DNA from: Nymphaea colorata
Taxonomy: Eukaryota > Streptophyta > Magnoliopsida > Nymphaeales > Nymphaeaceae
DNA length: 64,000 nt
Assembly: GCF_008831285.2 (NCBI RefSeq)
Contig: NC_045138.2
Coordinates: 25,081,934-25,145,933, forward strand
Direction of reading: 5' to 3'
Each line of letters begins with the position of its first letter. Positions within the stretch are counted from its first letter, which is position 1. Below are positions 1-13,016 of the stretch, one piece after another. Position numbers and translations under genes: made by a program. The notes below the pieces were generated by a model. That model was given only the letters and a program-made list of their open reading frames with translations, did no database searches and had not been told where the DNA came from.

Positions 1-3000
1 ATGATAAACTTCTAAACAGATAAAATTGTAGACAAAAGAGATTCACACTTGCTACCAAGACCGGGTGGCTTTGAGTGGGCTGGGTTACATACGAGCTTTG
101 AGAATTGATGATACGCTAATACAATTCGATTGTTTTTTTGTTGACGCCATTGTTTTGGCGCTACTCTAAAGCCAGTAGCTTTTAAATCAACATAAAATAC
201 TTCTAACAAAACCCATATTCCCACCTCTTTCACATAGATTTGAAAGAATCATGGAATCATCCATCATTTGTGCGCTCCACTTAGAGAACCTTTTCCTATG
301 CTTTTCACATTAAGAATACTACGGTTCTTCAATCAAGACAACCTTCCCTATCAAGAAAAGAATTTCTATACCATCCAGAAAGATAAACAAGAGAACATAT
401 TCTTAGCAGCATTCGGGCTTTTACTCTGATAACTGTACGATACCTTATCTTAGCAACTTGAGATAACAAGATTGACAGCCTTTTCAACAACCAAAAGAGG
501 GGCAGTAAAAGTACCAGAGGAATCAATTGAATGTATGGTCAATGATCTCTGAACTCACTACAGTAGCACCCCTCAGCCAGGTAACCCCTTGGTGTCAAAT
601 GAATCTATCCCATGGAACCAACAGCGGTGATTGAGAACCAAAAGTAAATAACCACAGTAATCAAGCAAAGGGACACAACCCGTAAAAGAGAAAGACAAGA
701 CGACTCATACATGGTTGCCTATACTTCTTGACATATACAGAGAACGAGGAAAGACAACTCACAGAGTTGTAAGGCTCAAAAATCATATTCATTTTTCTCC
801 TTTAGATCTCTGCTGAAATAACATGCAAACTCTCGGATGCCCAAAAGTAGATGGAAACATACACACACATACGGAAGAATATAAACTAGAAACAGCATCA
901 GTTTTACATCTAGTCCCCACAATCCCGGAAATATGGGATTAATCATAGCATCATCCCCAATAACAAGTTTAGAGTAAAACTAAGCTTCCAGAACCTTTCA
1001 CGGTATCCATTTATATGGACATGAAAGCAACAGCCCCAAACACGGTACGGATAGCCATCGAACAATAAACCTTCTATATCCGTCATATCAGCAACTACGC
1101 ATAACAGCGTCACACAAACAAGGAGTGACCCAACCCTATCAGCCTCACTCTCTAGTCTTTATGCATAACACAGTCACCAAGAAAGTAAAGAAGACCGTCT
1201 CCACAACAACCGAGAAGAAAAGATGAATACCCACTCCTAAATACATGCAGACCAACGCTACCAACACGAAGAAAAGCAAAGAATTGAGCACATAGATTAC
1301 CAGGAGGAAAAACAAGCAAAACCTACTTGATTCTAGCAAAGAGGAGCAAAAGGAACTGCCCAAGCTGCTCACCTGTGACTGTAAGAGAGAGAAAGAGAAG
1401 GGGAAGGAGGCTCTGATGCTCTTTGCTGTGGCTATGCTCGAGCACAAGCTCTTTTCCTTGTGATCAGAGGGCAGCTTCGAAGATTCTCTGGAAAAGCAGC
1501 ATGGCGTGAACCAAGAGGATTGTACCTGTTTCTTGACGTTGGCGTCTTCTTTATATTAATGGTACCGGAAGGGCAGCAGGGTCAGGGTCAGGGTCAGGTC
1601 GGGGTCAGCTTTAGTGGGTGTATCCCACATGTGGTTGGCTGGCTGGCTTCCCCTTTGCTCGCTCATAATTTAGAAGTTTCTCTCAAGAAGACCTTTTTCT
1701 TTTCCCACGCAATCTGTAAATGCTAGTGCCTTGCAGGCAGCAGGCACAGTTGCAGGGGAATCCAATACAATGAGATCTGCCCCTCACCTCCTCCACCCAA
1801 AGACAAGGCACAAGCATTGAGATCCGACTCATTTTGCTCCTTGGGTTCCACTCGGGTTACAACTCTGGTTTGGTAACCGTTGCCAGATGTGCATGAACAA
1901 AGAAAAGCAGCGCATCTTCGAGTTGTTTTTCACCGTCCTTATCCCCACGAATGAATGACGGTGGCCGTTTGAAGATGGATAAACAGCTGCCCATCTTTGA
2001 ACTGGGAAAGTTTGATTATTCGTTTCAAAATTTTACAAATAATAAAGGAGGTTCAAAAGATATGCCAAAAACGGGCAAAATAAGGTCAATAATGATTCAT
2101 AAGTGTTTAGTCCGTTGGACAGAGAATAGTGTTTGATCATTAATTAATAATAACAAACGTGTAAAGTAGTTAAAAAGAAATAAATAATCGCAGTGGACCT
2201 ACAAACCGAGTGGAGTTGCTCTGTCCTCGATCGTCCCCCTTCACTTTTTTCTAGCAATCTCTCAAATTTTGGGCCTGAACATGACTGGATCTTGGCGGAG
2301 TACCTGACTTAAACTCTACCTTTAAGCGAAGCTGCTAAAATCTTAGATAGGAGAAGAAAAAGACTGACCGCATTAAAGCGGCTGCAGCTACTTCGAGTAC
2401 ATGGAGTTATTATGAAAACAAGTTGGCAGAATACTTCGAGAATGCCCAAATGGAATTATAGTTCAATCTTGGTTTCTTTTATTAAGAAAAACGTTCATTT
2501 GATTGAGTACATAACAAAGAATTCTGGGCTCTTTCAGATTCTCAGTTAACAATCTTGGCTAAGTTCTTGTTGAATCGCGTATATTTTAGAGAAAGTTGAT
2601 ACATGAGAAGCCAGATCTGCCGACCAAGTGGAAATATATTAACAAAAACGGGCGACAAGCTGTCACCCAGCACAAAAAGCGTCAAAAAAGGAAAAAAAAA
2701 ATGCACGCAAAAGTCATTAGATTGCGATAAATATACACAGACCAGATAGTGCTCATCAAGTTGAGACATGCTCTTATATTCAAAACTTTATGGAATTCAG
2801 AAATTTGGAGATGAGTGCCTCTCCTTGTGCAAATAATATTATGATTATCATATGACCATATCAATGCATTATGCACATGCTATGTGACTACATGAATCAA
2901 TAAAACGAAGTTTCCTAGAAGTTGGCAGTGGTTCTTGTTATTTCACAGAAAGTTGAGAATTTTTCTGCAAAATGTTCATCCTTGACTCTTAGCTACTTGG

Positions 3001-4860
3001 AGTTCACGACACGAATCTATTCTCACAGCTTGGGGTTCCCCAAAAAAGATAAATATTTTGAATGGCCGAGCAAATCCTTCATACTAACGGTTATGTCAGA
3101 TTTGGCAATCTAACGACCACGAAATTTATCGTAAGAGGACATCTTTTCTTTTTGATGATTTATTTACCATTTTTGTTTTATATTTTAGTGTGAAATGAAC
3201 AATATTTGAGTATATGAATTTAGAATTATTAAAAGAATAACAAAATAAAAAATTGTCATATCCATGTTCAATACGGCGGAACCAAATCTGGCACATGGTT
3301 CTGCATCTTTATATCTTGCCTTCGCCTTTCGGTGAATTGGATCCGTTTGGTGGCAGGATCCGATACGCTCGCTAGAATCTCAGTTAAGAAAGGCTTTCCG
3401 TCCAACTCTTACTCGCATCGATATCATAGATTCATCCAAACCTAGATTTCAAATAAAAAATTGAGCACCGGTTTGTCAACTTTCAGAAGTTAAATAGTTT
3501 TTTGTCATTTGCATAAATGGTAACTTCTTCTTATAATTTTTTCATTGTATTTCAATGGCTTTTCTTATAGTTAAAATTAAACCAATATATTGCACCAACA
3601 CACATATGGCTGACAAACAAATAATGCAGATTTTTGAAATTAGCAAGCAGCACTCCATTTAATCTCAAAATTTCGGCCTTTCTTTTTTGCGGCCTTTGAA
3701 CTTAGTGACATCTTGTCACACAATTTTGTTAACAACGAATTCAGAGCTTTAGACTACCAAACTTTAAATTTTTTATACATGTAAAAGTTACTTATATATT
3801 GATTCTTGAGTTTTTGGGCATGTAGTAAAACCACCCAATAGTTAGTTACCTTAATTTTTGAGAAAAAAAATCTGAGAGCGGAAATCACAAATTTGCAACA
3901 TTCGCATTATATATATATGTGTGTGTAGAACTTTCTGACCAGGTTTGGTTGCTCTTGATATAAAATCTCAGAGATCCATGGATTAATTAAGATTAGACAA
4001 TCCTTCTCTAATCTTAAATCAAACATTTTCTCAATGCAAAATGAAACTAAGGGATCTCAAGTGCAAATTTTAGAGCTGACTAAAGTTCTCAAGAAGCCCA
4101 TGATCTTTTGTCAAATTGTGAATCAAGCACACTTGATCCACCATCTCGGTTTGCGATCTAATTTTACCTCAATTATCTGAATGCTATTGACTATACATAT
4201 CGTTAGTGTAATGCCTGGAGACATATTAATGGCCTTGCTTCTGCTTCACGTACTGCTTCGAGTGGAATGACGTTGGCATATATTACAATCTCATATTCTG
4301 TAATTTGAGCTCACGTCTCCTTATTTATCAATATAATTTTGGTGTACCTAGAAAATAAAGCATATTAAAATAATAAAATATCCGTTATATCCCTTGACTG
4401 AGCCAACATAAGCAAAGTGGAATGTTGATTAAGAGCTTTAATTACAAAGAAGTTGAAAGAGTTTGGTAAGAGTCACGCTTGCTTCTAGTTTGTAATAATA
4501 AGCCACCTACAAAACATAAAAAATCTGACAGAAAAGACTTTGAACGGGTCATATTCTTCAAATATATATATATATATATATATATTGGTTTAAGAATTTT
4601 TTTTTCTTTTCCAAGATTTTTTCGATTCGGAGCCACGAGGTTGAGATGAGTGGAGAATATTCAGTCACATGTCATCGAAATAAAACAAAATTATTTATAA
4701 GCAGACACTCAACTTTTGGTAGTTCAGAAGAAAGATACATGAGCTTAATAAGTTGAACCCGACATAAAACTAAAACATGAGAGTAAAAGCCTATAGAACA
4801 AAGGTTGCTGAGCGATCATCTTTCAAGGTTATGCTCTGCCACCCCGATCTTGTTATTTTT
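1..4860. other. Intergenic region without a recognisable gene
   Basis: This is AT-rich sequence with only short open frames. The longest, on the minus strand at 1145-1447, is a run of hydrophobic residues without a family signature. A short GGGTCA direct repeat lies around 1579-1605 and a (TA)n tract at 4563-4586. About 80 bp near 4690-4770 resembles sequence just upstream of the BAHD gene at 13017 (12730-12810), so part of this region belongs to the duplicated BAHD flanks. I see no tRNA, rRNA or transposon coding sequence. Confidence 0.6.
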
Positions 4861-4945
4861 CAAACGGGACGAATCATAAAAACTTCTACAAGCTTCAGTA
4901 ACAAGAGCCAACAGAAACATAAACGTGAAAACCGATCGTACATCT

Positions 4946-7372
4946 TCAGTCTATGGAGTAAGCAATCCTTTCGAAGTTGGCAGCATGCTCAGGAAGGAGA
5001 GTCACGGTGATGTCGACGCCAGTTCTCCATCTGTCACGGGGGCCGGCGCCTTTCTCCGGCGACGGCGAGGCTGCGATTATGACTAGACCTTCCATGGGTA
5101 TCCAGGAAGGCACGAACGCGCGGGGTGCACCTCCACCCATGTCCACTTGGTGAAACTGGAAGCCCAGCCAGCTATCCACCTCCAAGTCAGGCGACAGAGT
5201 GTTGCCTTCTGTACCCACTGAAGGGTAGAGTGCCTTGTCTTTGTTCAGTTCCCCAAAGTCGACGAAAGACTGGAAATACTCGCTCCCAATCATCCCCACA
5301 GCTCCCTTGATTAACTTTGCACCATAGCCTACATCTCCCTGCAACAAGAAAACCAAAAATTTGATGCACTGAGTTGCTTGCTCATCTGCAGGGTTAGAGA
5401 AAAGTTTTTTAGTTGGAATGTATACATGTTTCCCCCGCCTACATATGCAAAAAGAAGAAGTTAATGCCTTGCAGCATTTAAGTGATAGAGAAAATATATA
5501 GCGAAAGAAAGAAAGGTAGCAGCTTAACGTAGAAATATCTTCGCCAATCTGTAAATCTCATGATATTGATGTTTTTCATCATATAGCAGATTGAAACCAG
5601 TTTCATGAACCGATACGCCTCTTCCGACCTCAGCCTGCGTTTGGTATAATTTGGACTAGGACATGACCCTCGACGACACTTTGGCGTTTGAATTATTCAA
5701 TTTTTTATCTTTTTGCATGAGTGAGTAATAGTGCATTTCTTATAACCTCTAGGGCCATAGGTTTAAAGGCCTATAGTCTACAATCCAATTCTAATAGGTG
5801 TTATGCTTGTGTTTAAGGTGGTGAGAAGCCACATCTAAGTTAAAAGGTTTACTGTTAGTTGTTGCTACAACTAAATTCTAAAAACACTATTACGATTAAC
5901 AAAGAACTCTATAGCACTAGGTTTTTACAAGTAGGGTTCAATAGGTCTACAATCCAATTCTAATGGGTGTTATGTGAGGTGGTGGAACGCAACATCTAAG
6001 TTAAAGCCGATACTACAACTTAGGATTTCAAGAGGACTTAAAGGGTTCAATAGGTGTACACCTACCTTCTTGATCCTTTGCTCATGGCTTTTTTTTTTGA
6101 ATATATAAACGAAAAATAATATGCCTACAACTAGCTTCTTGATCCTTGGCTATTGGCTTTTTTTTAATACATACTCGAAAAAAAGACAATATGAACAAGC
6201 CGAATCGTGTGGACGACTATGCATTCACACGCCAGGCAACACCAAGAACGTATATATAATATTATGTAAAATATGTGATGTTCTTTCCTCTTGAGTGAAG
6301 CATCCGGAAGCATGTGCACTTTCTTTCACGGAAGAAACCTGACAACCTCGCCAACCTTTGCTTCGTAAGACAAAAACGAAAAAAAGAAGAAGAAGCCATG
6401 ACCGATTTTGGACTCGAAAGTTCGGAGTGGCCAACACGCTTTACTTATCCATATGCAGAACGAGTATCTAACCACCCTTACCTGAACCAGATCCTCCACC
6501 TTGGCGGCCGGAAATGCAGTTAGCACTAAATTTCCGAAATACTCGCCGGGAAGCCCCAGCCTCGGCCGCCCGTTCACAGAGACGCGGGCACGGGTGATGA
6601 CTTGGTCGTCCAGGCCACGGGCAACGGTTACTTTCTTCCACAGGTGGGACAGCAGGCATTCGAAGGTGGTGTGCTTCGTCTCCGCCCTCTCCTTGAGCTT
6701 CATAACGAAGTCGTACGAGTAATGGACCTGTACATTTTCTATGGCGCCCTCGTAGATCTCAGGCGGTTGATCATCACTCGGCGGCGACATGGAGAACTCC
6801 ATATTTTGGTGTGGGTACTCCGGCATGGGTGGGTCCCTGGGCCTGAGCACCGACCGACCATGTGTAGGAATGGGGCTGACCTCCTTTTCCATGATCAATT
6901 GAGACCAGGTGACATAGAAGTTGCTCATTGACTGGCCATCAGCGACCGCATGGTTAGCGCTAAGTCCGAGCACCAGGCCGCCGCAAGCGAACCTAGTAAG
7001 CTGGACCATGAGCAGTGGGTTAGTCTCTTGGGTGTAAGGATGGAGGATGGAGAGCTCCGGGGTAGGCTTGAACGGAAGGAAGTCTTCGAGATTCCCCTCC
7101 ACCGACATCTCGGAGACCGGCGCTCCGGCTTCGTCATCGAGGACGACGACCGGGGGCTGGCCGGACAACTTCCCAGCTAGCACTGGGTAATAGGTGAGAG
7201 CCTTTGCAAGAGCAAGCTTGATCTTGGTGTTGCTGGCTGTGGGGGCGTCGTAGACCAGGATCGACGCTATGTGCATATCTGCGGACGCTCTGTCGAAGAT
7301 GGTTAGGGGTATTTTTCCATGAAGCCTCGTTTCTGGCTTGACCCATGTGGTGTTCAGATGCTTCACTTCCAT
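4946..7372 (-). CDS. BAHD acyltransferase A (agmatine/putrescine hydroxycinnamoyltransferase-like), two exons
   Basis: Exon 1 runs 7372 to 6482 (891 bp) and exon 2 runs 5338 to 4946 (393 bp), joined across a 1143-bp intron with a GT donor after CTG GTT CAG and a TTGCAG acceptor. The product is 427 residues, within the usual BAHD range of about 420-460. The active-site HXXXD motif is HAVAD at residues 141-145. The position of the structural DFGWG motif reads DMGGG (363-367). The frame ends IAYSID. The start was chosen at MEVKHL because the paralogue at 40181 starts MELKYQ at the same alignment column; upstream in-frame ATGs exist at 7381 and 7426. Family knowledge: BAHD enzymes are cytosolic and transfer acyl groups from CoA thioesters. 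The C-terminal pattern (P..WIP.EGL...) fits the agmatine coumaroyl/putrescine hydroxycinnamoyl group. The exact acyl donor and amine are inferred, not seen. This gene is an inverted duplicate of the gene at 29694-31851. Confidence 0.9.
5339..6481 (-). other. Intron of BAHD gene A with an internal repeat
   Basis: This phase-0 intron sits at the position conserved in the genes at 29694 and 40181. It holds an internal direct repeat: a segment containing CTACAATCCAATTCTAAT occurs near 5778 and again near 5949, each followed by a GTGTTATG...CACATCTAAGTTAAA-like stretch. The donor-side part still resembles the intron of gene B, including ATGTGATGTTCTTTCCTC near 6272. A small unrelated frame extends exon 1 into the intron and is not coding. 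Confidence 0.8.
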
Positions 7373-7431
7373 GGCTACCATTGCTCCACCCGTTATAGCC
7401 CTCTTTGCTTTGGTTTCCTTTCTCAATGGTC

Positions 7432-7440
7432 ATATATATA
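7432..7440 (-). promoter_or_regulatory. Probable TATA box of BAHD gene A
   Basis: On the minus strand this reads as a TATATATA stretch about 60 bp upstream of the ATG at 7372, just downstream of a (CT)n run. The same arrangement is present at gene B. The transcription start has not been mapped, so this is an inference from position. Confidence 0.45.
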
Positions 7441-7458
7441 GTGCTCGGATAATGGAAG

Positions 7459-7461
<3 letters not shown>

Positions 7462-7505
<44 letters not shown>

Positions 7506-7742
7506 TTCACAGGGTAGGTGAGTGGAACGTACTGCAGAGTTTCAGCCTAGAAAGAAATAAAATCGAGAGCAGAAGATTGGAGCACATGAAACGCTTGCTT
7601 CAAGATAATTGAAAGAGAGAGAGAGAGAGAGAGAGATCTTTCACAGGGTAGGTAAGCGGGACGTACTGCAGAGTTTTAGCTTAGAAAGATATAAAATCGA
7701 GAACAGAAGATTGGAGCACATGAAAAGCTTGCTTCAAGATAA
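7462..7742. repeat. Two-copy tandem duplication (period 134 bp) with (GA)n tracts upstream of gene A
   Basis: A (GA)n tract at about 7462-7502 is followed by a unit that begins GACCTTTCACAGGGTAGG and ends GAAACGCTTGCTTCAAGAT. A second (GA)n tract at about 7613-7635 is followed by the same unit with scattered substitutions, ending near 7742. The period between matching positions (7501 and 7635) is 134 bp. The duplication lies directly upstream of the gene A core promoter. Gene B has only one (CT)n tract in the equivalent place. Confidence 0.85.
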
Positions 7743-7911
7743 TCAACAATTTACATATACAGAAGAGTTGTGGACTCAGAAATCTGGTAATTCCTTGCAC
7801 TTTCTTCCACTTACAATGTGGACTTCTCTTGCCTTTTCATTGCATCTTGAGTTAGCATGCCTTTCTAAAATATTACCACCAGTGATGTTTGACATAGCAT
7901 GAATAATCTGT

Positions 7912-7970
7912 TGGGGAGTTCGATCTACATTATCTAATTTGGTTGTTGGGGAGTTCGATCTATATTATCC
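7912..7970. repeat. Short tandem duplication
   Basis: The motif TGTTGGGGAGTTCGATCTA occurs twice, about 35 bp apart, each time followed by a CATTATC or TATTATCC ending. No gene is associated with it. Confidence 0.7.
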
Positions 7971-8298
7971 TTACAGATCGTGTGCGACATGTTATCACTA
8001 ATCTCATTTCTTCAATTGACAACTCAATTCTTCTGTTACTAATATAACTGATTGCCATGTTGTGTTCATGAGGGCATTCTGCGGCTATATTTTTAAAATA
8101 ACTTCATGTTCTACGCATTTTACTTTTTAGCAGAGCACTTAATAGTCATCATGTTCTCACCTTTGTATGTTCTTTGTCTCTTAAATACAGGTTGAACTTT
8201 CGTCACGTAATTTTATCGAAATAATTTTATGGGTCGCCATCGCGCTGACTCTTCCTTTCTTTATTAAGTGTACTTTGTTCATTTGGTTGAAAAAGAAG

Positions 8299-10200
<1,902 letters not shown>

Positions 10201-10213
10201 GGGTTGATGCAAG

Positions 10214-10784
10214 TAGGGCTGCACAACTAGCCGAGCGAACTCAAGCTCTACTCAAACTCGTTCAAAACAAAAATGGATTGTGCTCGACTCATTTATAAGC
10301 GAGCCCAGTTCAAGCTGACAAAGATACTCGAAATGATAAACGAGTTGAGTTTGAGTTTCAGAAACTCGACTCGACTAACAAACTGGTACTCTATATAATA
10401 CTGTCAAAACTGGTTCACTGCTTTTAATTTTTGGGGTAAAAGCAATTTTTCACAAATTACACGGGTTAAAGCTTACACGAGTTAAACAAGCGAGTTAATG
10501 CTTATATGAGTTAAACGAGTTACTGCTTACATGAGTTAATGCCAACAAGTTAACGCCTAAATTAGTTAAATGAGTCGAGTTTGAGCTCGATTTTGTATAG
10601 TCGAGTCGAGATCGATCTTTTTATAAGGAGCTCAACTTGAGTTCAAGCCGAGCTCTAGTTTTTTGACCCGAGTTGGTACAAAAGTCTGATTGGCCGCTTA
10701 CTATCCTCCATCTCATCCGTTGCACCTAGGACTGCACACGAGCCGAGTCCAACTCGAGGTTGGCTCGGCTCATGTGCAGCCCTA
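10214..10784. mobile_element. Candidate hAT-like non-autonomous element
   Basis: The left end reads TAGGGCTGCACAACTAGCCG and the right end is its near inverse (GGCTCATGTGCAGCCCTA), giving terminal inverted repeats of about 25 bp. The interior is rich in degenerate GAGTTAA and CGAGCTC words and has no coding capacity. Flanking 8-mers GATGCAAG and TGTGCAAC share only TGCAA in register, so a hAT-type 8-bp target duplication is suggested but not clean. Confidence 0.45.
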
Positions 10785-10824
10785 TGTGCAACAGATGAGA
10801 TGGAGGCTGTTAAGCGGCCAGTCA
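10687..10824. repeat. Long near-perfect inverted repeat (hairpin)
   Basis: The left arm at 10687-10753 and the right arm at 10759-10824 are inverse complements with about 8 mismatches and one 1-nt indel over 67 bp. The loop is five bases, TCGAG. The outer arm reads TGATTGGCCGCTTA / TAAGCGGCCAGTCA. The inner arm contains the terminal repeats of the overlapping MITE-like element. A transcript would fold into one long stem, of the sort that feeds small-RNA pathways. No transcription evidence is visible. Confidence 0.85.
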
Positions 10825-10829
10825 AATTA

Positions 10830-12950
10830 TGTATCATCAATCACTTTTGTTGTAAAAATGTACAAGTTGAAGCATGATGGATGCATCACTTAAAGATTAA
10901 TTAGACCTAAGAAGTAAAACAATCTATTAATTAGTCTCATTCCTAAACTGCAGCACTGGATGGAATGGCAAGAAACATTAAAAAATCATTAGCAAAAGCA
11001 ATTTGTTGGACAATTTTTTTTTTCTTTTGGTTGCTAAATTGCTCAGTGATGCCACGGCCACCAATTCGGCTCGTAGCACATACGTACACGCAAGCTGAAA
11101 ACATCATTCCAAGTTTTCTTAAAGAATGCTGTCTTAACTCTATGCATGAAATATTGGCGAAGCTAAGTTCTAGTTTTTCTTTTGAATTCCTGCCTACTCT
11201 TTTGTATTAAATTTCTTTTAATCCAAATCAATTGCCAAGACAATTTAGCTAGATTTGTCTGCAATAAGCTTCTAGCTAGACAATTGTTCCTAAAGTATTA
11301 AAATAAAATTTATAAAAAGTTTTTTAATGTTTGAACGAATAACAAATCGTTGTCCAACTTTCAAAACAAACAAGTAGGCCCACAATTTTTGAGAGAAAAT
11401 GTATAAAAAGACCGAGAAAATATTAAGTTTTAGCGGAAGATGAAAAAATGGCCCACGTAGAGAGTAAACATATGTATATTTTTTTAAGGAGAGGTATTTT
11501 TACTATTTTATGTCGAAAATTGATGCTTTCTATCTGTAGATTGCACTCCAAAATTTCTCTAAAAAATTGAGGTCCTTTCAGTTAACTTATAACTAAAAGT
11601 TAAACAGTAAATTTTTATGATACTCGACATAATTAGGCATATCTTTTTATAAAGGCTTTATCAAATATGATGGTGCATATGTGATTTTAATTCATATAAT
11701 TTAGTTGATTTGACTTCAGTTGAATGTCGAATTCTGAATTAATTTAATGCACGTTCTTCAAATTGTATTTCGTGTTTTAAATGTTTCTGAAAACCAAACG
11801 TTAATCCTGTTCATTGGAGATTTGCTTAATTCAATGATATGGCGTTTTAATCCCCTAGCATTAATTAATTATTTTTTTCTTTTTTCTTAAATATCAATCT
11901 GGAAAAGATTCATGTAATGATGATTATGATTTTTTTTATGAGTTTAATACTTAAGGGTCTAGCATATATATAGATATATATATAGGTTGGTGCAAACCTG
12001 ACCACTTGGGTAAGTGATAAAAATCAAAACTATTAAAATTAATAAATTTTTCATAATCCGACCTTATAGATATGATATTAATTAAGAGTGATTTGGTGAG
12101 AAATGTATATTAAGTTAGTCATTTTTCTTACTTAAATAATTTTTTTAAATAATAGAAAATGAATGGCTCTTACAATATCAAACTTTTGAATGTAGAAAGA
12201 TCAATATTACTTACAAAATGACTTAAAGTAAAATATAAATTATATTAAATTGGTGTTTATAAAAATATTAATAGGTTCACATTTTGTTTAAGATTTTAAG
12301 AAGAAATTTAAGAGGTATAGTTTTTATTCCTTACTTAAGTGGTCTACCATCGACCAACACTTTATAAATAAATAAATAAATAAATAAATATATATATATA
12401 TACACACGCACACACGGCAAGCCCGCTAAACACCTTATAAAAATTTCATAAGTATCGAAATAAAGCTACCAAAAAGGTTTAAGCCAAACCAAGGATTGTA
12501 TATAAAGCCTCTCTCTCTCTCTCTCTCAATCGGATCCAAGCTGAATTAGTTTTTAAATCCAAATGTAGTGCCGGAATCAATATAAAAGGGAGGTAAGTAG
12601 AGAAAAAGTGAAAAAGGAGAGGAAACAATAAAAAAACTTAAGTAGGCGAACGATAAGAAAAGGTTTTGCTTTTTTTTTTCGGGGAAAAATTTCCAATTGA
12701 AATATTTAAATTTATAAATTTGTCGAGCTTTAATTTATAAGCCGACACTCAACTTTTGGTAGTTGAAAAGAAAGATATATACGCAGATGCTTAAGTTGAA
12801 CACGCATTTTTTTTTACCACTTAAAGAGTTCAAACGGAGAAACATTCGAAGCCAATTTTGCTACTTAGATGAAAAAAATAAAAAAGGTGAGGAAAAAATT
12901 AAACAGGGGAAAAGTGGGAAAAAGGTTTGATATTTGTTTTTTGGGAAATA
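10830..12950. other. AT-rich intergenic region
   Basis: There is no recognisable gene. The region holds a short (TAAA)/(TA)/(CA) compound tract at about 12366-12416, a (CT)n run at about 12509-12527 and homology at 12730-12810 to the 3' side of BAHD gene A (4690-4770). Short open frames here show no family signature. Confidence 0.6.
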
Positions 12951-12958
12951 TTTAAATT

Positions 12959-12966
12959 TATAAATA
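12959..12966 (+). promoter_or_regulatory. Probable TATA box of BAHD gene D
   Basis: TATAAATA lies 51 bp upstream of the ATG at 13017. Such a short leader is compatible with a plant promoter, but the start site is inferred. Confidence 0.5.
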
Positions 12967-13016
12967 GCTCAGCTCGACCTCGATTCTGGTCATTCCGTTT
13001 TACAAGCAAATCCAAG

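Noticed and set aside
1145-1447. 100-residue hydrophobic minus-strand frame, possible membrane protein
   Set aside because: Low-complexity Leu/Phe/Val/Ser from a purine-rich plus strand, with no motif, splice context or homologue recognised.
6602-7433. Open frames of 70-109 codons antisense or out of frame to BAHD exon 1
   Set aside because: They are shadows of the GC-rich coding exon. The same shadows recur at gene B because the nucleotide sequence is identical.
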